Source: JBBITW01 sp037440525 (GTDB lineage: Bacteria > Desulfobacterota > BSN033 > UBA1163). Taken from it: DNA of 7,760 bases. Position 1 is the stretch's first letter, and every line of letters starts with the position of its first letter. The DNA is taken from assembly GCA_037440525.1 (NCBI GenBank), contig JBBITW010000164.1:1-7760 (forward strand), given 5' to 3'. Positions 1-7,285 of the stretch are shown piece by piece. The translations under genes were made by a program, and so were the position numbers. Under the pieces are notes generated by a model. The model was not told where the DNA came from and ran no database searches. It saw only the letters and a list, made by a program, of their open reading frames with translations.

Positions 1-3
1 GCT

Positions 4-645
4 CTAAAAAGGAAGGAGGTGTCCAAAACCCTCCATTCTAAGTCTTTCAACGTCTTCAGGCCTATCTACATCCCAGCGCCGTGGAAGCTCCCTCCATCTC
101 CAGCCCAAAATTTTAATCCTCTCTCTGGTCTCTTCCAGAACAGATTCCGTCCCCCAGGAGATACCTTCAAAAAGCCTCTCTTCATATTCTCGAAGACCTA
201 TGAGCACATAACCTCCATCCTCTGCTGGAGAAATAACAACAGGGATACCCCGATTCAAGGTCTCTTTTGCCTCTTTCAGGTCGTGATGGCTGAGGGCTGG
301 ACAATCTGTTCCCATCAATAATACCAGAGGGGTTCTCTTCAATGCCTCCTTAAAGGCATGGGCCATCCTTTCTCCAAGATTACCCTCTACCTGGGAGTAG
401 AGTTTGATTGGAAACATCTTTTCACATTGGGTAAAGAAATTATACCCTGTCGAAGGAGAACACCAGAGCTCAACATGCCCTACCCCTGATTCAACGGCTG
501 TCTTGAGGCAGTGCAGAACAAGTTTCTCATGTAGTAAAGCCGAGGTTTGAGCACTCATATAGGGTAGAAGTCGTGTCTTTACTTTCCCAGGAATAGGAGC
601 TTTTGCAAATACGATGATACAACAATCCACTGGATTAGGTCTCAT
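4..645 (-). CDS. TIGR04282-like glycosyltransferase (rSAM/selenodomain-associated transferase 1, DUF2064)
   Basis: Predicted cytosolic nucleotidyl/glycosyl transferase of 213 residues, about the full family length. Visible motifs are the N-terminal nucleotide-binding stretch FAKAPIPGKVKTRL (13-26), QVEGNLGERM (85-94), the GTDCP metal/nucleotide motif (112-116), PAEDGGYVLIGL (140-151), WGTESVL (164-170) and a C-terminal WDVDRPEDV (191-199). This is the GT-A-like fold that TIGR04282 shares with CofC/MobA-type enzymes. Members commonly sit beside the ArsS-type radical SAM protein and transferase 2, as here; the substrate is not experimentally clear. The ATG at 645 is chosen because it gives the normal distance to the FAKAP motif. 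No convincing Shine-Dalgarno is present in the 26 bases between the start and the palindromic element at 672-790, so translation may be weak or coupled to readthrough from transferase 2. The stop is TAG at 4-6. Confidence 0.9.
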   Translation of the reverse strand: MRPNPVDCCIIVFAKAPIPGKVKTRLLPYMSAQTSALLHEKLVLHCLKTAVESGVGHVELWCSPSTGYNFFTQCEKMFPIKLYSQVEGNLGERMAHAFKEALKRTPLVLLMGTDCPALSHHDLKEAKETLNRGIPVVISPAEDGGYVLIGLREYEERLFEGISWGTESVLEETRERIKILGWRWRELPRRWDVDRPEDVERLRMEGFGHLLPF

Positions 646-671
646 TCGTGTAAATTGAGCAAGGGATGATC

Positions 672-790
672 AGACCTCTGAAAAAGTATTTAAAAAGAGT
701 CTTATAGACTGGGGAGGTGGGGTGGAAAAGCATTCGAAGGGTTTGGAACCCTACCTCCCCAGTCAATTCAGGACTTTTTCAGAGCTTCCA
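672..790. repeat. 119-bp palindromic element (copy 1), MITE-like
   Basis: Two nested inverted repeats define this element. The outer arms are CTCTGAAAAAGT at 676-687 and its exact reverse complement at 773-784. The inner arms are 707-723 and 748-764. Read on the minus strand it starts TGGAAGCTCTGAAAAAGT and ends ACTTTTTCAGAGGTCT. The same two ends, in the same order, occur on the plus strand at 7343-7360 (16 of 18 identical) and 7666-7681 (16 of 16 identical), which is why it is called a repeat family member. It has no coding capacity of its own but overlaps the end of transferase 2. Mobility is inference; I see no clear target-site duplication. Confidence 0.7.
707..764. other. Long hairpin between the two transferase genes, possible terminator
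   Basis: GACTGGGGAGGT (707-718) is perfectly complementary to 753-764. The stem extends through one G-T wobble to 723/748, giving about 17 base pairs and a 24-base loop. On the minus strand it lies immediately after the transferase 2 stop codon (763-765), and its first base pairs include that codon. T-runs follow only about 9 or more bases after the stem on either strand, so it is not a textbook intrinsic terminator. It could stabilise the 3' end of the transferase 2 transcript or reduce readthrough into transferase 1. Role inferred, structure seen. Confidence 0.55.
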
Positions 791-1461
791 TAATAAATCC
801 TTGCCAATCTATTGGGGTTTACCTTAAAAAAATATGCTCCTCTTAGAAACCACATGAGAAGGATTGTTCTAAGAATTCCATTCTCCTTCCAGCGACGGCT
901 TGATGTTATGACACGCTTATAGAGGCACAGTGGTTTGCCATAATTTTTTAAAATCTTACACAACGCTATATCTTCCATGAGATATATTTTTGGAAATCCT
1001 CCAATCATCTCAAAAAATTCCCTCTTTACAAATATAGCCTGATCGCCTGTAGCGATTTTTGTTAGCCTTGATCTCAGATTCATTAAAAATTCTATAAAAC
1101 GAAATATTGGATCTCTTCCCGAAAGTTTGACATCAAAACGTCCCCAAAATCTTTTCTCCTTTTTCATCCTTTCTATGATCCACTGATCCCCATCCTCTGG
1201 AATGATGGTATCAGCATGTAAGAAAAGGAGGATATCACCCTTTGCTACCCTCGCACCCTCATTCATCTGAAGACTTCGGCCTTTCGGGCTCTGAATAATT
1301 CTGTCAGTAAATGGCCTTGAAAGAGAGACAGTATCGTCCAGGCTTCCACCATCCACCAAAATCACCTCATGACCCCTCTTTCGCATTGATTGAAGACTCT
1401 TAAGTGTTTTGACAATAGTAGAAGCTTCATTGAGAGCAGGGATAATAATGGAAATCATCAT
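763..1461 (-). CDS. TIGR04283-like family 2 glycosyltransferase (rSAM/selenodomain-associated transferase 2)
   Basis: GT-A fold glycosyltransferase of 232 residues. Visible features are the start MMISIIIPALNEA, the nucleotide-binding VDGGSLDDT (36-44), GRSLQMNEGA (61-70), the DXD-like LHADT (81-85), GDQAIFV (139-145), an acidic LMEDIAL (161-167) near the catalytic region, and SSRRW (187-191). The order matches TIGR04283 proteins, which accompany ArsS-type radical SAM enzymes; they probably transfer a sugar or phosphosugar, acceptor unknown. Two adjacent ATG codons open the frame; the first is used here, and the Shine-Dalgarno is weak. The protein ends RLARIYY followed by GSSEKVLN. Those last eight codons and the TGA lie inside the palindromic repeat 672-790, so the natural C-terminus was probably replaced by repeat-derived sequence. 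The core domain appears intact and function is probably kept. Confidence 0.9.
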   Translation of the reverse strand: MMISIIIPALNEASTIVKTLKSLQSMRKRGHEVILVDGGSLDDTVSLSRPFTDRIIQSPKGRSLQMNEGARVAKGDILLFLHADTIIPEDGDQWIIERMKKEKRFWGRFDVKLSGRDPIFRFIEFLMNLRSRLTKIATGDQAIFVKREFFEMIGGFPKIYLMEDIALCKILKNYGKPLCLYKRVITSSRRWKENGILRTILLMWFLRGAYFFKVNPNRLARIYYGSSEKVLN

Positions 1462-1544
1462 AGGCGTTTTTTCTTTTATAAAAATTATATCCTTTTGAAT
1501 GGATAAAAAAAAGGGTAAAATATTCTCTAAGGAGGTTTTGTTTC
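1462..1544. promoter_or_regulatory. Divergent intergenic region with a candidate -10 box
   Basis: This 83-bp AT-rich spacer separates the divergent transferase 2 and TVP38-type genes, so it should carry both promoters. On the minus strand an exact TATAAT is present at 1489-1484, about 22 bases before the transferase 2 ATG, but no good -35 box is visible at the right spacing (a T-run lies there). On the plus strand TAAAAT (1516-1521) sits 17 bases after a poor TTTTGA (1493-1498). Both assignments are tentative. Confidence 0.3.
1529..1536 (+). promoter_or_regulatory. Strong Shine-Dalgarno for the TVP38-type gene
   Basis: AAGGAGGT lies 8 bases before the ATG at 1545. This is near-perfect complementarity to the 16S rRNA 3' end at ideal spacing and fixes the start codon. 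Confidence 0.85.
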
Positions 1545-2240
1545 ATGGTAAGAGATATTTCAGAATCTCAGAAAAACCGTAAGAAAGGACTTATAAAAGC
1601 CCTCTTACTTTTATTATTTATTATCATTGCCATTTATATTGTCCGTTTCACATCAGTGAGAGAATTTTTAATTAAGGAAAGATTGGGGCAATTCTTAGAT
1701 TCTACGGGAATTTGGGCTCCATTGATTTATATTATCATTTATGCCATAGGGGTATGTCTATTTGTTCCCGGAACACTTCTTACAGCTATTGGGGCAGCTA
1801 TCTTCGGCGCCTATTGGGGATTCCTTTATGTCTGGACAGGGGCCATGCTGGGAGCAAGTTGCGCCTTCTGGATTGGGAGGAGCCTTGGCAGGGATTTTGC
1901 TTCCTCTATGGTTGGCAATCGCCTTAAAAGATATGACGAAGCAATTGAACGAAATGGATTTGCAACTGTCCTCTATCTACGACTCATCTACTTTCCTTTT
2001 ACCCCCATGAACTTTGGAATGGGACTGACAAAGGTTCGTTTCTGGGACTACTTTTTTGCAACAGGTCTGGGCATTATTGTAGGGACATTCATCTTTACTT
2101 TTTTTATAGGTACCCTGAGGGATGTCCTGAGGAGTGGTCAATGGAGCGAACTTATCTCCTTTAAGGTATTTTTCTCCCTCGGGCTTTTCATATCTTCTCT
2201 TTTTATACCAAAGATAATTAAAAGGCTAAAAAGGGAATAA
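1545..2240 (+). CDS. TVP38/TMEM64 family (DedA/VTT domain) inner-membrane protein
   Basis: Polytopic membrane protein of 231 residues, typical for the family. A short basic N-terminus precedes hydrophobic segments at roughly 17-34, 56-80, 84-110, 168-190 and 205-222. The VTT (SNARE-associated) signature is clear: LFVPGTLLTAIGAAIFG (72-88), a glycine-rich helix ending FWIGRSLGRDFA (108-119), and the second half LRLIYFPFTPMNFGMGLT (145-162) with the conserved proline-containing re-entrant region. Family members are linked to lipid scrambling or membrane homeostasis, but the substrate of bacterial copies is mostly unknown. It is divergent from transferase 2 and convergent with arsS, and in my knowledge such proteins recur near rSAM/selenodomain genes, which hints at a membrane role in the same pathway (inference). 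Its stop lies 6 bp from the arsS stop. Confidence 0.92.
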   Translation: MVRDISESQKNRKKGLIKALLLLLFIIIAIYIVRFTSVREFLIKERLGQFLDSTGIWAPLIYIIIYAIGVCLFVPGTLLTAIGAAIFGAYWGFLYVWTGAMLGASCAFWIGRSLGRDFASSMVGNRLKRYDEAIERNGFATVLYLRLIYFPFTPMNFGMGLTKVRFWDYFFATGLGIIVGTFIFTFFIGTLRDVLRSGQWSELISFKVFFSLGLFISSLFIPKIIKRLKRE

Positions 2241-2246
2241 TAGATT

Positions 2247-3203
2247 TCATATCAATGCACCACTGCATGAAGACCCTGCTCCTGCAGTACATCCAAAGCA
2301 ATGTTCACCTGTCATGATACGCCGCCTTGAAAGTCTGCATAGGTCAAAGGATCTGATGTGGTCCGGAGCTCCATGGTCAATTGAAAGACCGAGTGAAAGG
2401 TTAAAGTCGCAATCAAAGAGTCTTCCATCCCAGCCTATGCTTATCTGATGGCGACACATCAATCCTTCAAGTGTAATGGGATTGAATGATTTTTTAAGGG
2501 TTTCCATATAATTTTGAATCTGACCATATTTATTAAGAACCCTTCTGAACCTTCCGAGAGGCATATTCGTTATTGTGATGAGTTTAGTAAAATGAATTCC
2601 AAAGCGACTATCAAGTTCCCTTCTATAATCCCTCTCAAGAGCTGATTGGGAAGGTGGTAAAAATGCTCCGGCAGGATTATAAACAAGGGTCAAAGGAAGA
2701 TCAGAATCATAGCCATATCCCAGATCATTAAGACGTTTGATTACCGAAATACTCTTTTCATATACACCTTCGCCTCTTTGGGTCCGAACATTCTCCTCAA
2801 GATAGCAGGGAAGTGATGCGGCGAGATGAACCTTGTTCTTAGAAAGAAAATCAGGTATATCCTCCATTCCTGGCTCAAGAAGGACAGTCAGGTTTGTTCG
2901 AACCTGAACTTGTTGACCATTCTCACGAAGGGATGCCACAAATAATCGAAAATAGGGATTTAGCTCAGGGGCTCCTCCCGTAAGATCAATGAGCTTAAAC
3001 CTGTAATCCCTCACAACTTTAAGAATCATCTCCATAACAGGCCACTGCATCACCTCTTTCCTCTCTGGTGATGACTCTAAGTGGCAATGAATACATTGCT
3101 GATTACAGAGAAGACCAAGATTTACTTGGAGGATTTCTATATCGAGACTGTAGAGCCCTTTTTCGAAAGTAAGGGCGATTAAATTTTCAAAATCATTTCC
3201 CAT
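2247..3203 (-). CDS. arsS: ArsS-type radical SAM protein with Cys-rich C-terminal domain (DUF3641)
   Basis: Radical SAM enzyme of 318 residues counted from the preferred ATG. The 4Fe-4S triad is Cys33, Cys37, Cys40 (CNQQCIHC), followed by LTGGAPE (74-80), the SAM-binding glycine motif. The C-terminal half shows the DUF3641 pattern: LMCRHQISIGWDGRLFDCDFN (Cys250, Cys265), then HCFGCTAGAGSSCSG (Cys302, Cys305, Cys313). Characterised relatives add a 5'-deoxyadenosyl group to dimethylarsenite in arsenosugar synthesis; some members carry selenocysteine in this tail, whereas here Cys313 is encoded by TGC. An in-frame GTG exists two codons upstream (3209), but ATG 3203 has AGGA at good spacing. It is the last gene after rng (24-bp gap). 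Family assignment is strong; the arsenic substrate is inferred from homology. Confidence 0.9.
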   Translation of the reverse strand: MGNDFENLIALTFEKGLYSLDIEILQVNLGLLCNQQCIHCHLESSPERKEVMQWPVMEMILKVVRDYRFKLIDLTGGAPELNPYFRLFVASLRENGQQVQVRTNLTVLLEPGMEDIPDFLSKNKVHLAASLPCYLEENVRTQRGEGVYEKSISVIKRLNDLGYGYDSDLPLTLVYNPAGAFLPPSQSALERDYRRELDSRFGIHFTKLITITNMPLGRFRRVLNKYGQIQNYMETLKKSFNPITLEGLMCRHQISIGWDGRLFDCDFNLSLGLSIDHGAPDHIRSFDLCRLSRRRIMTGEHCFGCTAGAGSSCSGALI

Positions 3204-3212
3204 AACCACCTT

Positions 3213-3216
3213 TCCT
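3213..3216 (-). promoter_or_regulatory. Shine-Dalgarno deciding the arsS start
   Basis: On the minus strand AGGA of TAGGAAAGG lies 9 bases before the ATG at 3203. For the alternative GTG at 3209 the spacing would be only 3 bases, so the ATG is the likelier start. Confidence 0.6.
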
Positions 3217-3227
3217 AATCATGAAGA

Positions 3228-4718
3228 TCAGATTTCGATGATATTGAATTGCTCTTGATGAAATCCTGCCTTACTCTTGATTACAATTTTCTTCTTTAGT
3301 TTCCTTTCTAGCTCCTCCACAGCTGCCCTCTCCTCTTCATAAAGGAGACCCGCTACCTCTGGATTGGCTTCAACCAGAATGTTATTCCCTCCCAGATGAG
3401 AGGATACCTTTTCGATCTCCCGGAATATATTGTAGCAGATTGTTGTCTTCGATTTAATAAATCCTGTGCCATCACAGTATGGGCAGGTCTCTCCTAAGGT
3501 TCTTGCTATATTCTCACGGGTTCTTTTACGGGTCATCTCCACAAGTCCTAATTCCGATATCTTAAAGATATTTGTCTTCTGTCTGTCCTTTTTGATAGCC
3601 TCCTCCAATACCTGATAAACCTTCTCTCGATCACCTTCCCTTTCCATGTCGATAAAATCTATGATGATGATGCCACCTATATTTCTAACCCTCAATTGAT
3701 AAGCAATCTCCTTTGCAGCCTCGAGGTTAGTCTTGAGGATTGTATCTGAGAGGTTTCTCTTCCCAACATATCTTCCGGTATTTACATCTATGGCCACAAG
3801 GGCCTCGCACATATCAATAACAATGTAGCCACCTGATTTAAGCCAGATTTTACGCCCCAGGATCTTATCAATCTCCATCTCAATTCCATAGGCATCGAAA
3901 ATGGGCTCTTTATTCTGGTAGAGAATGATCTCATATTTCTGCCTTGGCATATAGGTGTTGATGAATGAGACTATATTTTCATACTCTTCCCTGGAGTCTA
4001 TGACAATACGGTTGATTGATGGTGAGAGTATGTCCCTTATGACACGGAGTATGATTGTAAGATCAGAATAAATCAGGCAGGGAGCTGTGGAATTCTCCTT
4101 TTTCTTCTGGATATTGTTCCAAAGATGAAGTAGAAATTCCATATCATTTCGAACCTCTTCTGGTGATGCCCCTTCACTTGCAGTTCTGACGATGAAACCA
4201 CTTGATGGAGGTTTCATCGATTGGATGATCTCCCTTAATCTTTTTCGCTCCTTTTCATCCTTTATCCTTCGAGATACACCGATATGATCAACTGTGGGCA
4301 TGAAGACAAGGTATCTACCAGGAAGGGTGATATGGGAAGTGATCCTCGTCCCTTTTGTCCCCAAGGGTTCTTTTGATACTTGAACCAGTATCTCCTGACC
4401 TTCGGATAAGAGGTCTTCAATCTGAGATGAAGAATTTAAGGAGGAAGGGATTTCCATTCCCTGGAAACCCAATTCCTCATAGTCTTCCATCCCTCCGTAA
4501 ACATCCGAGACGTAAAGGAAGGCAGCCTTCTCCAATCCTATATCTACAAAGGCGGCCTGCATCCCGGGAAGAACCTTTATTACCTTACCCTTATAGATAT
4601 TCCCCATGATTCCCCGATCCTTTGTTCTTTCAATATATAATTCTGAAAGGATTCGATCTTCTAATAATGCGACCCTTGTCTCCCAGGGTGTTACATTGAT
4701 GATTATTTCATTCGCCAT
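3228..4718 (-). CDS. rng: Ribonuclease G (RNase E/G family)
   Basis: Endoribonuclease of 496 residues, usual RNase G length, acting in the cytosol on 5'-monophosphorylated RNA in rRNA processing and mRNA decay. It opens MANEIIINVTPWETRVALLE, followed by an S1 RNA-binding domain (about 38-128, with GNIYKGKVIKVLPGMQAAFV at its start). The DNase I-like catalytic core carries both expected metal-binding aspartates: Asp311 in AIDVNTGR and Asp354 in IIIDFIDM. The Zn-link CPYCDGTG (Cys412, Cys415) is present, so dimerisation/tetramerisation through zinc is expected. No long RNase E-type degradosome scaffold follows. The ATG at 4718 has GGGAGG 4 bases upstream. It begins 18 bp after the radical SAM gene stop and ends 24 bp before arsS, so all three are probably co-transcribed. 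Confidence 0.95.
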   Translation of the reverse strand: MANEIIINVTPWETRVALLEDRILSELYIERTKDRGIMGNIYKGKVIKVLPGMQAAFVDIGLEKAAFLYVSDVYGGMEDYEELGFQGMEIPSSLNSSSQIEDLLSEGQEILVQVSKEPLGTKGTRITSHITLPGRYLVFMPTVDHIGVSRRIKDEKERKRLREIIQSMKPPSSGFIVRTASEGASPEEVRNDMEFLLHLWNNIQKKKENSTAPCLIYSDLTIILRVIRDILSPSINRIVIDSREEYENIVSFINTYMPRQKYEIILYQNKEPIFDAYGIEMEIDKILGRKIWLKSGGYIVIDMCEALVAIDVNTGRYVGKRNLSDTILKTNLEAAKEIAYQLRVRNIGGIIIIDFIDMEREGDREKVYQVLEEAIKKDRQKTNIFKISELGLVEMTRKRTRENIARTLGETCPYCDGTGFIKSKTTICYNIFREIEKVSSHLGGNNILVEANPEVAGLLYEEERAAVEELERKLKKKIVIKSKAGFHQEQFNIIEI

Positions 4719-4736
4719 AAATCCTCCCGCGAATTA

Positions 4737-7190
4737 TTACTCTATCTTCTTCACCCTGCACCTATGGAGTTCTTCTCCTTTTATGTTGAGGACTGCTTCT
4801 ATAATCTCAAGTGGTTTTGCGGAAACTTGAAAGGTTTCCCTAATTACCAGCTCAACTAAAAGGCCCGAGTTCTCCTCCTTCAGATTCATACTTTCAATTA
4901 GTGGTCTGATATCTATCTGCCTTGTTTTACCCTTCCTCTTTTGAGTGATTAGGAATTCAGAACTATCGATTACCTTCTTTATTCCTGAAATGGCCTCTTC
5001 TTTTGAAATGAAATGATTAAGTGATATCCAGTAGACAGATCTGAAAACCTGAGGGGGTGATGTAAATGGGAAGGCAAGCCTTGCCTCAATGACCTCAATC
5101 CCATGGGGGAGGTTTTGATTGAGTCTTTTCATAACTTCATCTGGAGATATCCTCCTTTCAAGTTCAATATCTACAATCTCAGATAAGCTCTCTACACCAA
5201 CAGGAAGGGCCTTGGCAAAGATGATTTTTGGCATTGGATGGAATCCTTGAGAATAACTGAGGGGAAGATCTGCCCTGTTTGATGCCCTGTAGAATAGATG
5301 CGAAAGCTCGAGATGGCTGATATAACTTATGCTTCCCTTTTTTGTAAATTTTAGCTGATACCTCCACTTCTTACCTTCTCTTCTAAGCTCCCTTCTTGAG
5401 TCATTTCTAATGGAGAGGATTTTATCTGAATCGTTTTCTCTTAAAAAAATCTTTTCTCCATCACATATCCCACACCTATGGCAATCCATCATAGAACATG
5501 GAGGAGATGGTTCTCCTCTAAGGCTCTTCTGATACTCATTCCAGAGGTATGAAATGGATATTCCTGTGTCGATGAAGGCCCAGGGAAGGATTTCCTGAAG
5601 TTCTTTCCTCCTATTGAATAGCTTCATATTTAACCCATATTTCTCGAAGGCCTTTTCCCAGAGGTCATATCTAAACTGGTCACTCCAGCCATCAAACCGA
5701 CAACCCAGACGGTGTGCCTCAACCAGGACTCCTGATAGTCTCTGATCACCCATTGAGAAGATACCTTCCAGAAGGCTCAGGTGAGGATCCTGCCATTTAA
5801 AGCGCAGGTGATTTTTTTTCAACCCTTCCCTTAAAAAATGAAGCTTTTCTTCAATCTCTTCGAGGGAGATTTGAGATTCCCACTGGAAAGGAGTATGAGG
5901 TTTAGGGACAAATGTAGAAACACTGATGCTTATATTTGGGTGGGTTTTTGTTTTCCTGCTAAGGTTGTGGAGTCTTTTCGAAAGATCAACAATTCCCCTT
6001 ACATCCTCATCTCTTTCGGTGGGAAGGCCAATCATGAAATAAAGTTTAAGGTTTTTCCAGCCTTTTGAAAAGAGTTCAAAGAGGCCCTGAAAGAGGATAT
6101 CTTCATTCATCTCTTTGTTTATCCCCTTGCGAAGTCTTTCAGTGGAGGCCTCAGGAGCGATTGTTAGGCCTGTCTTTCTTACTCTTTTTATCTCATCTGC
6201 GATTTGGCCAACGATGCTTTCTATTCTTAACGAAGGGAAGGAAAGGGCTATTCTCTTCTTCTCCAGTTGATCCATCAACTGGGGAAGGAGTATTCTTATG
6301 CCGGAATAATCTCCTGCGCTTAGTGAGAGGAGTGAGACCTCTTCATAACCAGTAAATTTTAATGAGGAATTTATGATTTCCTTGATTACCTCAGGACTTC
6401 TTTCCCTGTAAGGTCTATGTATGAATCCTGCCTGACAGAAACGGCATCCCCTCTTGCAACCTCTTGCTATTTCTATATTAAGACGGTCATGAATAATTCT
6501 CATATAGGGAACAATAGGGCATAAAGGGAAGGGAGCTTTGTTGATATCAGGGATGAGCCTTCTTTGAACCTTTTGATTTTTTGAATGAAGAAGAGGGACA
6601 TAAACCCCTTTAATTTGGGAAAGGGATTTTAATAGATCATCCTTCTTACCGTTAGATTCTTTCCATTTAAGTGCAATCTCACATATCTCAATAATCACCT
6701 CCTCCCCATCTCCGATGACAAGTGCATCAAAGAAATCAGCCACAGGGGCTGGATTAAATGTCATTGGGCCACCACCGATGACCAACGGAAATCTTTCATC
6801 TCTTTCTCTTGAAAAGAATGGGATATTGGAGAGATCGAGGATATTTAAAAGATTGGTGTAGCAGAGCTCATATTGAAGGGAGAAGCCCAGGATATCGAAT
6901 CTATTGAGAGGGGTTTTTGATTCGAGGGAGCAAAGTGCGATTTCTCTTTCCCTCAGTATCCTTTCCATATCAACCCAGGGTGCGAATACCCTTTCACATG
7001 AGATCCACTCTTTCTCGTTCAGGATTTGATACAGAATTTGTATACCGAGGTGAGACATTCCAACTTCGTATACATCAGGAAAAGAAAGACAGAATCTCAA
7101 TCTGACCTTAGAATAATCCTTTTTAATCGAATTTATCTCTTGCCCAATATATCTTACAGGCTTTGAGACAAAGGAAAGCAGTTCCTCCAA
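4737..7190 (-). CDS. TIGR03960 radical SAM protein fused to a TIGR03936/DUF2344 C-terminal domain
   Basis: Large two-part protein of 817 residues. The N-terminal part has a B12-binding-like region (about 30-230, with FPDVYEVGMSHLG near 37-49 and LVIGDGEE at 157-164) and a radical SAM core whose 4Fe-4S cysteines are Cys245, Cys249, Cys252 (CKRGCRFC). A linker holds a second Cys set, Cys565, Cys570, Cys573, Cys576. From about 608 to 800 lies the DUF2344 domain (YQLKFTKKGSISYISHLELS, then SQGFHPMPKIIFAKALPVG). The fusion is a recognised architecture and commonly precedes rng, suggesting RNA modification or ribosome-related work, but the reaction is unknown. The start is TTG at 7190, with AGGAGG 8 bases upstream and an in-frame TAG at 7205-7203 blocking longer forms; the nearby ATG at 7195 is out of frame. 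Confidence 0.92.
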   Translation of the reverse strand: MEELLSFVSKPVRYIGQEINSIKKDYSKVRLRFCLSFPDVYEVGMSHLGIQILYQILNEKEWISCERVFAPWVDMERILREREIALCSLESKTPLNRFDILGFSLQYELCYTNLLNILDLSNIPFFSRERDERFPLVIGGGPMTFNPAPVADFFDALVIGDGEEVIIEICEIALKWKESNGKKDDLLKSLSQIKGVYVPLLHSKNQKVQRRLIPDINKAPFPLCPIVPYMRIIHDRLNIEIARGCKRGCRFCQAGFIHRPYRERSPEVIKEIINSSLKFTGYEEVSLLSLSAGDYSGIRILLPQLMDQLEKKRIALSFPSLRIESIVGQIADEIKRVRKTGLTIAPEASTERLRKGINKEMNEDILFQGLFELFSKGWKNLKLYFMIGLPTERDEDVRGIVDLSKRLHNLSRKTKTHPNISISVSTFVPKPHTPFQWESQISLEEIEEKLHFLREGLKKNHLRFKWQDPHLSLLEGIFSMGDQRLSGVLVEAHRLGCRFDGWSDQFRYDLWEKAFEKYGLNMKLFNRRKELQEILPWAFIDTGISISYLWNEYQKSLRGEPSPPCSMMDCHRCGICDGEKIFLRENDSDKILSIRNDSRRELRREGKKWRYQLKFTKKGSISYISHLELSHLFYRASNRADLPLSYSQGFHPMPKIIFAKALPVGVESLSEIVDIELERRISPDEVMKRLNQNLPHGIEVIEARLAFPFTSPPQVFRSVYWISLNHFISKEEAISGIKKVIDSSEFLITQKRKGKTRQIDIRPLIESMNLKEENSGLLVELVIRETFQVSAKPLEIIEAVLNIKGEELHRCRVKKIE

Positions 7191-7198
7191 CCCATTTA

Positions 7199-7204
7199 CC
7201 TCCT
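7199..7204 (-). promoter_or_regulatory. Shine-Dalgarno selecting a TTG start
   Basis: AGGAGG on the minus strand is 8 bases from TTG 7190 but only 3 bases from the out-of-frame ATG at 7195. The spacing and the reading frame both support TTG as the start of the 817-residue protein. Confidence 0.75.
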
Positions 7205-7243
7205 AAAAAATCTGTTCTAAGAATATTTGGATTAAAATATTAA

Positions 7244-7260
7244 AAGGGGAAATCCCCCTT
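7244..7260 (-). terminator. GC-rich hairpin with T-rich tail in the operon leader, possible attenuator
   Basis: Minus-strand reading gives AAGGGG, loop GATTT, CCCCTT, then TTAATATTTT. The 6-bp stem with a T-rich but interrupted tail resembles a weak intrinsic terminator. It lies between the predicted promoter (7286-7314) and the TTG start, so it could act as an attenuator of the radical SAM-rng-arsS run, or simply stop upstream transcription. Structure seen; function inferred. Confidence 0.35.
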
Positions 7261-7285
7261 ATTGATAATAGTCTTTATTCACTAA

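Noticed and set aside
19..321. Plus-strand 100-codon open frame
   Set aside because: It lies entirely antisense to transferase 1, which has clear family motifs, and its translation has no recognisable domain.
1712..2010. Two alternative-frame open reading frames inside the TVP38-type gene
   Set aside because: They overlap a well-supported membrane protein with a strong ribosome-binding site; their own translations look random.
2241..2249. TGA at the end of arsS as a selenocysteine codon with readthrough
   Set aside because: Readthrough would add only six codons (NLLFPF) before TAG, the family's Sec/Cys position is already filled by TGC-encoded Cys313, and no SECIS-like hairpin is evident after the TGA.
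4355..4830. Plus-strand frames opposite rng and at the rng/radical SAM junction
   Set aside because: They are antisense to conserved coding sequence and show no start signals or domain features.
5838..7105. Plus-strand frames of 62-96 codons opposite the radical SAM gene
   Set aside because: All lie antisense to the conserved radical SAM core or N-terminal domain and have no recognisable product.
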